Assembly (NCBI GenBank): GCA_964383905.1
Contig: CAYLJO010000193.1
Span: 1-11,569, forward strand
Origin: CAYLJO01 sp964383905
GTDB lineage: Bacteria > Acidobacteriota > Blastocatellia > Pyrinomonadales > Pyrinomonadaceae
Length of the DNA stretch: 11,569 nucleotides
Reading direction: 5' to 3'
The notes beneath the pieces were generated by a model. The model was not told where the DNA came from, made no database searches, and saw only the letters and a list, made by a program, of their open reading frames with translations. Positions 1-5,660 of this stretch are shown here, piece by piece (the first letter of the stretch is position 1; each line of letters opens with the position of its first letter). A program made the translations under genes and the position numbers.

Positions 1-1024
1 TAAATGCCGGGGCCTCGCGAGCGAGCCTCCATTTGGCGGGAAAGGGCTCAATAGCATTGGCAGTCTCCGCCCTCCCTTGATTTAGTTGCAAATAGTGCTG
101 CCCCGCCGGGGGGTTCATCTGGGCCAAGAATTTCGTCGATTGGGGAGGCCCCAGGAAACTTACTGTCAAACCTGGGACCGGAGGATCGTCACCGGGTTGT
201 GGCAGACTGTCGCCCGCTTTCAGGTAGCGCACTTTCGCGTTGACCCCGAATCCCGCCTTGAGCAGTGCGATGGCGTGCTGGTTACCCTTCAAGTTATCAA
301 TAGCATCCATCGCCGCTTGACTGGTATCAGAGGTCTTGGACTGAGCGGCGGCGAGCGCCGCGAAGTGCTGCGTCAGCTGCTGAGTGAGAGCCGTCTGCTT
401 TTTCTGTAACTGCACCGCCTGTGGGTCATCAGGATTCCAGGTCCAGGGCAGCCAGACCTCGCCGATCTCAAAGGTGCTGAAAATGTTCCCGAACCGATCG
501 TAGCCTGCGATGTGGTCCTGATGGGCATGGCTGGCCACGACAACGGCGAGCTTCTTGCCGGTGACGGAAGCGATGTCGTTGACGACGGTTTCCATCGTGC
601 CGATATCGCCTTTGGCGTGGACGCCGCAATCCACCAGGATGTGGCTGTATCCGTCCGCGCCCGGGTTGCCCTTCGCGATCGGCAGCGAAACCAGGAAGCA
701 GTCTCCGAAGCCGACGCGGTACATCCGAATTCGAATCGTGTTGCCGTCCAATTGACCGGTGTCTGAAGAACCGGATGCAGAGGCGGATGTTGTCACGACT
801 TGACCGCTCGGGCCCGTCTTACCATTCCCTTGCGTTCCGGAGGGCGCTTTGCCCGGCTTTTTGCGGCCAGTTTTTTGTGGGTTTTCCGCAGTAGATGTGG
901 AAGCCTTTGTACCCTGTTTCGACGACGAGGCCTTCTTCCCGCTCTTGTGCGCCTTCTTGGCTTTTTGAGTCGGCTTTTTAGCCGTGTCCTTCTTCGATCG
1001 TTTGCCGGCAGTACCTGTGGCCAT
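1..1024 (-). CDS. Metallo-beta-lactamase-fold hydrolase, ComEC-like, C-terminus off the window
   Basis: The frame is open for 341 codons from the ATG at 1024-1022 to the left edge, so the C-terminus is missing. Residues 1 to about 90 are a low-complexity tail rich in Lys, Ala, Ser, Pro and Gly. The fold then starts with a strand and the motif VGFGDCFLV (about residues 104-112), as in ComEC-type metallo-beta-lactamase proteins. The metal-binding motif is H166-A-H168-Q-D170-H171, matching HxHxDH. A later TVSFLGPP strand resembles the VLHPP region of ComEC-like domains. The remaining metal ligands would lie beyond the edge. No signal peptide or membrane segment is visible, so it is probably cytosolic. 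The family hydrolyses phosphoester or other ester bonds; the substrate here is unknown. It begins 2 bases after the metallopeptidase stop and is surely co-transcribed with it. Confidence 0.85.
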   Translation of the reverse strand, partial: MATGTAGKRSKKDTAKKPTQKAKKAHKSGKKASSSKQGTKASTSTAENPQKTGRKKPGKAPSGTQGNGKTGPSGQVVTTSASASGSSDTGQLDGNTIRIRMYRVGFGDCFLVSLPIAKGNPGADGYSHILVDCGVHAKGDIGTMETVVNDIASVTGKKLAVVVASHAHQDHIAGYDRFGNIFSTFEIGEVWLPWTWNPDDPQAVQLQKKQTALTQQLTQHFAALAAAQSKTSDTSQAAMDAIDNLKGNQHAIALLKAGFGVNAKVRYLKAGDSLPQPGDDPPVPGLTVSFLGPPQSTKFLAQMNPPAGQHYLQLNQGRAETANAIEPFPAKWRLAREAPAF

Positions 1025-1026
1025 TA

Positions 1027-2877
1027 TTAATACCCCCTATGAATAACCTCAAAGTTCATTGGGCGCTTGTCTTCGGCTGATGGCGCGAAGTAGGCGGCCA
1101 TGGCCAGATTGGCCTGGAGCTGTGTTTGATACTCACGCTGGCGTTTCAGGCGCGGGTTTGTTTCATCGTCCTTTTCCTCCCCGATGCTCTTTTGTATGGA
1201 GTAGCGCACTTCGCCATCACTGCTGAAGATGAGCGTCGTGCCGCCGCGGAATGTCATCGGCCCGGAATCAGGGTTGTCAGGATCGCTTAATACCTCTCGC
1301 TGCTGGGTCAGCTCTGCTACGACATCGAATTTCAGCTGTCCGTCGGGAGCGACTCGATGTACCTCATGAAAGGTTCGCGCCTGGATCGGCAGGTTCGGCG
1401 AGAGACCGAGCAGCTTCGCATTGTCGGTCGCGAATTTGTTAAGAATTCTCGCATTGTTACTCTGCTGCTTCTGTCTTTGCTCTTTATCGCTGCGCCTGAA
1501 GACATCGAACTCCAGCCCCTCGCATTTCGGCAGGTCCTGCTGGCGGACCACCTCCGGAGGACACCAGCGCAGCGACTCCTCGGAATATGAGCTCACGCTC
1601 TCCGGAACGATCCCGCGTGATCGGAAGGCATCGATCAGAGCGGCGCGGTAGCCATACTTATCATCCGGCACAAGATCGTAATCCGCGGTGATCATCGCGC
1701 GAAGGAAATCACCGAAGAGGATATCGACCGGCGGGCAGTAGTCCAGTGCCCGGACGCAAATGTTGAAGAAGTGATCGGCGGTCTTGGTAGCCGTTTCTGC
1801 CAGGCGGTTGGCAATGTCGGAGTTCAGCTCCCCTGATGAGAGCTGCAAGCCGCCTGCCCGCGCGATACGCATCAGGTCGGCGGTCCGACGGACGTAGATA
1901 CTGAAGAAGGCATCGAAGACCGCCGCCACCAGAATCGAACCGCGCAGGTGGGGTTCGAAGACTGTCTCGAGATCTTTGGTGTTGGGAGGAGTCCCGAGTG
2001 CGGAACGCAAAGCCCCCCGCATCCCCATCGCATTCCCGAACTGCTGGGCGAGGCCGACCAGCGGGTTCTCGGAGGTGAGTTCCGGCATGATCACCGCCGC
2101 TCCGCCGGCGGGCTGTACCTCTGGACCGACCATCGTGCGGTAAATGTTCCCGCCGGTCCGCTGGATCATCTCCTGCAACGCCTCTTTGTAGCTGAAATGC
2201 TGGAACAGCGCGACAATGTCGGCGAATGCCTCGTGGAAGGCAGGCGCGTCGAAACTGGTCGGCTCTGTAAAGTAGTCCCTTTGGCTGTCGACCAGCGCAT
2301 GCGTTGTCTCGTGCGCGACGATGTCGTGCGACAGGCAGGTGTAGACGGTCTGTCCGGGCAAATTGTCGCCCGGATCCGCTTCGGAGGCCGCAAAGTATCC
2401 GAAGACAAGACCGCGCATGTCCCGGCTGTAATATGCATTGGCCTCCTGCATCGCATGCGGAAAGATGCGCAACCGCTCACGGTCGACATCCCCGCTACGG
2501 CCCCACCTACTGAAACTCCAGCGGATCGTCCGCCCCAGAGCATATTCGAAGCGCCTGACCGTCTCGCTGGCGACCGCATAGACCATTTGCTGGTGAAATC
2601 GAGGGTCCGACTCGCTGGGATCCAGCCCATTTCTGAGAAGAATGCTGGTATCTTCGAGATTGACCGGCTCGTAGTAACACTTGTTGCTGGCATCATAATC
2701 GATGACCGCCAGGTATTTACCGACCGGCCCTGGCTGCAGCGGCTCATACCTGACGTTGATCTGCATATGGTTGCCAAGGCCGTGGCCGCGGGTGGGGTCG
2801 AAGGCATAGACTTTTAAAGGTCTATAGGGAGGCATCTCAGGTTTATTCTCTACTGCTGTCGCTGCGCCTGTTTTCAT
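1027..2877 (-). CDS. M4-like (gluzincin) zinc metallopeptidase, cytosolic, 616 aa
   Basis: The zinc-protease signature is H189-E190-T-T-H193, followed 26 residues after E190 by E216 in FHEAFAD (D220). This matches the thermolysin-clan arrangement HExxH...ExxxD, where the second Glu is the third zinc ligand. Unlike secreted thermolysins it has no signal peptide, no FTP or PepSY propeptide and no obvious C-terminal secretion domain, so it probably acts in the cytosol without classical zymogen processing. The catalytic core spans roughly residues 90-420. Residues 430-616 form an extension I cannot assign: a charged stretch (about 460-490), then a predicted beta-rich part with FRGGTTLIFSSDGEVRYSI at about 543-561. 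The start is supported by AGAGGA on the minus strand, 5 bases upstream. It leads a two-gene operon with the MBL hydrolase and diverges from the C11/CHAT operon. Its substrate is unknown; the partner hydrolase or a protein of the divergent operon are candidates. Confidence 0.85.
   Translation of the reverse strand: MKTGAATAVENKPEMPPYRPLKVYAFDPTRGHGLGNHMQINVRYEPLQPGPVGKYLAVIDYDASNKCYYEPVNLEDTSILLRNGLDPSESDPRFHQQMVYAVASETVRRFEYALGRTIRWSFSRWGRSGDVDRERLRIFPHAMQEANAYYSRDMRGLVFGYFAASEADPGDNLPGQTVYTCLSHDIVAHETTHALVDSQRDYFTEPTSFDAPAFHEAFADIVALFQHFSYKEALQEMIQRTGGNIYRTMVGPEVQPAGGAAVIMPELTSENPLVGLAQQFGNAMGMRGALRSALGTPPNTKDLETVFEPHLRGSILVAAVFDAFFSIYVRRTADLMRIARAGGLQLSSGELNSDIANRLAETATKTADHFFNICVRALDYCPPVDILFGDFLRAMITADYDLVPDDKYGYRAALIDAFRSRGIVPESVSSYSEESLRWCPPEVVRQQDLPKCEGLEFDVFRRSDKEQRQKQQSNNARILNKFATDNAKLLGLSPNLPIQARTFHEVHRVAPDGQLKFDVVAELTQQREVLSDPDNPDSGPMTFRGGTTLIFSSDGEVRYSIQKSIGEEKDDETNPRLKRQREYQTQLQANLAMAAYFAPSAEDKRPMNFEVIHRGY
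1033..1038 (-). promoter_or_regulatory. Ribosome binding site of the metallo-beta-lactamase gene
   Basis: On the minus strand AGGGGG lies 8 bases before the ATG at 1024. It sits inside the last codons of the upstream peptidase gene and fixes the start of the MBL gene. Confidence 0.6.
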
Positions 2878-2882
2878 TGTTA

Positions 2883-2888
2883 TCCTCT
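2883..2888 (-). promoter_or_regulatory. Ribosome binding site of the metallopeptidase gene
   Basis: AGAGGA on the minus strand, 5 bases before the ATG at 2877-2875. It favours this start over the internal Met15. Confidence 0.55.
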
Positions 2889-2893
2889 ATCAT

Positions 2894-2913
2894 GTAGTGC
2901 TTTGGCCCACTAC
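2894..2913. repeat. Short inverted repeat upstream of the metallopeptidase
   Basis: GTAGTG (2894-2899) and CACTAC (2908-2913) form a perfect 6-base inverted repeat with an 8-base spacer, beginning 17 bases upstream of the peptidase ATG. It could be an operator or a leader hairpin. A 6-base repeat in 1 kb is also expected by chance. A second one of the same size is AGAGAG/CTCTCT at 2974-2979 and 2990-2995. Confidence 0.35.
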
Positions 2914-3189
2914 GGATTCAAACTGACTTGGTGGGTACCGTATCATTTGGACGGGCGCCTGAATTTTGTAAAGAGAGAGCCTGTAGCACCTCTCTAACTC
3001 TCCCTCAAATCCTCTTGTTATAGGAAGACCGATACATCACACGCTACAGATATGTATCAGTTTTCAATGAAAAATTTGAGACCCACAAGCTCTACTTCGC
3101 AAGTGAAGACTTCTGGGACTACTCTAATCGGTATCCACCTATATATGACGAATCCTAAATTTTCATTTCAAGAATGCTGTTGATCTAGT

Positions 3190-3195
3190 TATACT
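3190..3195 (+). promoter_or_regulatory. Possible -10 element before the hairpin
   Basis: TATACT (3190-3195) is 5 of 6 to the sigma-70 -10 consensus and would start transcription near 3202, directly at the base of the large hairpin. The matching -35 is poor (TTTCAA, 3166-3171, 3 of 6). TATACT also overlaps a CTAGT/ACTAG inverted repeat at 3185-3197. Confidence 0.25.
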
Positions 3196-3206
3196 AGGAA
3201 CGTGAG

Positions 3207-3250
3207 GTTAACAGGAGCGAGACTCCGTGAGGAGTAAGACTCTTGTTAAC
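3207..3250 (+). repeat. Large GNRA-capped hairpin, candidate non-coding RNA element
   Basis: GTTAACAGGAG (3207-3217) pairs with CTCTTGTTAAC (3240-3250) over 11 pairs with one G-U. After a symmetric 4x4 internal loop (CGAG against AAGA) a second stem ACTCC/GGAGT (3222-3226, 3231-3235) is closed by the loop GTGA, a GNRA tetraloop. The GNRA loop and the allowed G-U pair occur only when the plus strand is transcribed. The total of 16 pairs in 44 bases is far beyond chance for this spacer. It is followed by TAAAACCGC and not by a T-run, so it is not a simple terminator. I cannot match it to a named RNA family. Confidence 0.75.
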
Positions 3251-3293
3251 TAAAACCGCAAGACGTGCGAACTCTACTGCGCATTTTCAGGAG

Positions 3294-3464
3294 TGTCAAG
3301 AAAAATTCGTTAAATCTCGTAATCCCTCAGTTATGGGGGGATTGACAACCAGTGGCCGACAGGAGTATGCACCATCATCCTAGGGTGCTCCTAGATCGGT
3401 TTTCAGTTGCGTATACGGGCGGTCATCGGCAAATATAGGGCCATGATTCCCTATTCCAATGACC
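3294..3464 (+). other. Cluster of nested inverted repeats (possible structured RNA)
   Basis: Three units follow one another. First, TGTCAA (3294-3299) with TTGACA (3342-3347), enclosing AATCCC (3321-3326) with GGGATT (3338-3343); the two overlap by two bases on the 3' side, so they compete or share. Second, AGGA (3361-3364) with TCCT (3389-3392) stacked on GCACC (3369-3373) with GGTGC (3384-3388), leaving a 4-base bulge. Third, GGTCAT (3421-3426) with ATGACC (3459-3464) around ATAGGG (3435-3440) with CCCTAT (3449-3454). Each stem alone is compatible with chance. The nesting in three consecutive units downstream of the strong hairpin is suggestive only. Confidence 0.35.
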
Positions 3465-3934
3465 CTACCGTGGAAAATCCAGATTGGCAGATTCGCCCTG
3501 CCCGAACTCTTTTCCAGAGCCGTTCTTTCAAGTGCGTCAATGAAACGCACCCACTAAGGAAAAATTACCGCTAGTGGCAATCCAATGAGCGTTCTGCGCT
3601 TTCTCTTTATTGGCCCAGGATTAGCGCATAATCTATAAAATTCGCCGCATAACGTAAAGATGTTGCTCCCACAGAGCTTAAAGGGGTTTAATGCCGCTCA
3701 GAGCATGATACTTCGCGTGGGCTCTAATCTACGACTCCTGCTTAGGACCGTGGTAAATGCCCCGTGCGCTAGTAAGGCCGAAATACTTTAATCCTGACAA
3801 TCATAATAAGTAGACAGTATGTTTGAAGCCCCGGGAGTCGGCCTTCTTGAATTGTCATGGTCTCGGTTCATCCGGCGCAAAAACATGGACTGAATCGCGC
3901 AGACATTTTCCTGGACATTTGTTTATAAAAGCTG

Positions 3935-3940
3935 AGGAGG
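3935..3940 (+). promoter_or_regulatory. Strong ribosome binding site fixing the GTG start of the C11 gene
   Basis: AGGAGG lies 8 bases before GTG at 3949 within a purine run (3934-3942). This supports GTG as the start. Confidence 0.8.
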
Positions 3941-3948
3941 AGTAGACA

Positions 3949-5565
3949 GTGAGCGAAGATGGGAGCAAAAAGAAGAAGGATTGCAAGTGGCTCGTCATGG
4001 TGTATCTGGCTGGGGCCAACAACCTGAGCGAAGAGTGTGTGTTCGCCCTCAATGAGATGAGGAAGGTTGGCTCAAGTGAAGAAGTCGTAATCTTCGCGCA
4101 GCTTGACTCCGGCGTCCACAATAACACCAAAATAAAAATCAGTCGGGTGACGAGCCACGGCGGACTCAATGATGAGCTTAATAGGGCGCGCGCAGAGCAG
4201 CAAAAGGCCGCAGAGCAAAAGACGGCGGCGCAAAAAGCCTCCGAAAAAGCAGATGGCCCGCGACGCGGCGCGGCACAGAAGGTCGCCGGCGATGTGGTAG
4301 AGACTCCGTCTTACCCCGATGTGATCTTTGATTTCGTCAAAAGCTGTTTTGATGAATATAATCCGCGCCACTCCATGATCGTACTGTCGGGTCACGGCAG
4401 CGGCACGGTTGGCGATTTCCTCAGCGCGGAAGAGGCTAACCAGCTCAAGCGGCTGAGCGTCATCAACCTCGGCCAGATGATAGAGCGCATCAGCACAGAG
4501 CTTCTAAGCGAGGGTCGGCTCGACATACTAGGCCTGGACAGTTGCCTGATGAGCATGACCGAAGTCGCATACCTTGTCCACAACCATGTCAAGGTCATGA
4601 TTGGCGCTGAAGGGTTTGAACCGATGGCCGGCTGGCCCTACGAGATGATCCTTCGTAATGTGCGCGAGCTTGAGCGCGAGGCGGACGGAGGAGATGATGT
4701 TGCGGTGAAAGCGCTGGCCAAGAGAATCGTCTGCGACTACATAAGGTATTACACAGACTACCAGGCTGCAGGAGTTTCGGTCGATCAGGCGGCCTGCGAT
4801 CTAGGACAGTGTGCCCTGCTGATGAAGGCCATCAAGAGCTTTTCCGAAACGATGCTCAAATATTTGCGTGACCCTGAGACCGGCGTAGGCTCAACCGACC
4901 GCGAACTCAGAAGCGCCCTTTTGCTCTCGCACTGGGAAGCGCAACTCTACAAGAATGAGCAATACACAGATCTTTACGACTTCTGCACGCTGCTCAAATC
5001 GAATTGCGAAAAGGTGGATGTACGCCGCGCGTGCCAGAATATTCTGAATACCATCCATGGCAGCGCGAATGAGTCGGATGTACAATTGGCCGACCAAGAG
5101 TACAAATATCATTTCAAAGATGAGGTAGAGACTATCAACTTCCGCAACGTGGAGAACGGCTTTGTCCTGAAATCATGTTACAGCGGGTGGACGGTCCAAT
5201 ACTCCTACGGCGTCTCCGTCTATTTCCCCTGGGCGGAGATCCCGGCAGACCTGGATGGGTACGAGCGACTCTATTTCGTCAAGGACTCGCGCTGGGTGAA
5301 ATTCCTCAAAGCATACCTGCACGCGACGAAACGCGCTCCGCGTCCCGGCAAAAAGCAGGTTACAGTGTTCGACCAGAATCTGCTGCGGAGCATGTTTGCC
5401 GTCGCACCCGTTGACTCTTTAACCTCGTCAGGCTATCGGAACGGACCGGAGACTAAGAACGGTCCCGAGACTAAAAGTATAGCCAATGTCATCGGCAGCA
5501 TGAAAAATCCGCCCACGGATTTCAATGAGTGTACTTGTGATGATGGCATGGCAGAGAATGGATAG
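3949..5565 (+). CDS. Clostripain-family (peptidase C11) caspase-like cysteine protease
   Basis: The protein opens with the C11 first strand and helix (KWLVMVYLAGANNL, residues 13-26). It has the catalytic His in VLSGHGSG (H149) and the catalytic Cys in LGLDSCLMSMTEVAY (C199), followed by the family segment GAEGFEPMAGWPY (219-231) and a late GVSVYFPW strand (421-428). Clostripain-type enzymes cut after Arg or Lys. Both catalytic residues are present, so it should be active. There is no signal peptide or membrane segment, so it is probably cytosolic. Residues about 78-118 are an extra Lys/Ala/Gln-rich loop inserted before the His strand. The C-terminus carries a tandem NGPETK repeat (498-509) and a Cys-containing acidic tail. 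Start is GTG with a strong ribosome site. It is the first gene of the rightward series and lies 91 bases before the CHAT gene. Confidence 0.92.
   Translation: MSEDGSKKKKDCKWLVMVYLAGANNLSEECVFALNEMRKVGSSEEVVIFAQLDSGVHNNTKIKISRVTSHGGLNDELNRARAEQQKAAEQKTAAQKASEKADGPRRGAAQKVAGDVVETPSYPDVIFDFVKSCFDEYNPRHSMIVLSGHGSGTVGDFLSAEEANQLKRLSVINLGQMIERISTELLSEGRLDILGLDSCLMSMTEVAYLVHNHVKVMIGAEGFEPMAGWPYEMILRNVRELEREADGGDDVAVKALAKRIVCDYIRYYTDYQAAGVSVDQAACDLGQCALLMKAIKSFSETMLKYLRDPETGVGSTDRELRSALLLSHWEAQLYKNEQYTDLYDFCTLLKSNCEKVDVRRACQNILNTIHGSANESDVQLADQEYKYHFKDEVETINFRNVENGFVLKSCYSGWTVQYSYGVSVYFPWAEIPADLDGYERLYFVKDSRWVKFLKAYLHATKRAPRPGKKQVTVFDQNLLRSMFAVAPVDSLTSSGYRNGPETKNGPETKSIANVIGSMKNPPTDFNECTCDDGMAENG
5440..5475 (+). 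repeat. 18-base tandem duplication inside the C11 gene
   Basis: Two adjacent 18-base units (5440-5457 and 5458-5475), differing at a few positions, encode NGPETK twice. It is in frame and lies outside the catalytic fold. Confidence 0.7.
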
Positions 5566-5576
5566 GATCACCGAGA

Positions 5577-5660
5577 ATGTGCGCGCCGCAGGGCGGGCGA
5601 AGTCACCTGAAAGGAACAATAAGGGTTAAGAGAGCAAATAGGTCGCACTCGAATACGTGA
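5577..5660 (+). CDS. Tiny bridging frame between C11 and CHAT (27 codons, doubtful)
   Basis: An ATG at 5577, 11 bases after the C11 stop, opens a 27-codon frame. Its TGA (5658-5660) overlaps the GTG start of the CHAT gene as GTGA. An AGGA at 5565-5568 could serve as a weak ribosome site. The peptide is basic (several Arg and Lys) and matches nothing I know. If translated, its main effect would be to couple CHAT translation to C11, because the CHAT start itself has no good ribosome site. It may equally be chance. Confidence 0.25.
   Translation: MCAPQGGRSHLKGTIRVKRANRSHSNT

Larger units (their letters stand above)
2878..3948. other. Gene-free spacer between divergent operons
   Basis: About 1.07 kb without a convincing coding frame, visibly richer in A and T than the flanking genes. 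It must hold both outward promoters. I see the strong hairpin at 3207-3250, other inverted repeats (3031-3037 with 3052-3058; 3294-3347; 3361-3392; 3421-3464), and weak sigma-70-like pairs such as TTGGCC-18-TATAAA at 3610-3639 and CTGACA-18-TATGTT at 3794-3823 pointing towards the C11 gene. The length is unusual for a simple divergent promoter region. A non-coding RNA, a decayed gene or an insertion remnant could fill it. I do not see tRNA, rRNA, RNase P, tmRNA or CRISPR sequence. Confidence 0.7.

Noticed and set aside
1948..2817. Open frame of 289 codons on the plus strand
   Set aside because: It is antisense to the metallopeptidase, whose zinc motifs are clear; the protein has no recognisable domain and the openness follows from the codon bias of the real gene.
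2941..2972. TTTACA as a -35 box on the minus strand for the metallopeptidase
   Set aside because: The only -10 candidates (AAATGA or AATGAT at 18-19 bases) are poor, so I do not call a promoter.
3197..3201. GGAAC as an ECF -35 element for sigma autoregulation
   Set aside because: No suitable -10 sequence 16-17 bases downstream and the position is 750 bases from the first gene.
3262..3275. GTGCGA as the 5' end of a group II intron
   Set aside because: No domain V hairpin or reverse-transcriptase frame is visible downstream in the spacer, and the six bases alone carry little weight.
3819..3893. 24-codon ATG frame upstream of the C11 gene as a possible leader peptide
   Set aside because: No ribosome site before it and no distinctive composition.
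2878..3948. CRISPR array or CRISPR-associated locus, prompted by the CHAT and sigma genes
   Set aside because: No regularly spaced direct repeats and no Cas-like protein anywhere in the window.
3809..3950. Direct 10-base repeat AGTAGACAGT at 3809-3818 and 3941-3950
   Set aside because: One exact 10-base match in a 1 kb spacer is near chance expectation; no further copies or extension seen.
3855..4169. Minus-strand frame of 104 codons across the C11 start
   Set aside because: It is the complement of the conserved C11 N-terminus and its ribosome site; the peptide looks random.
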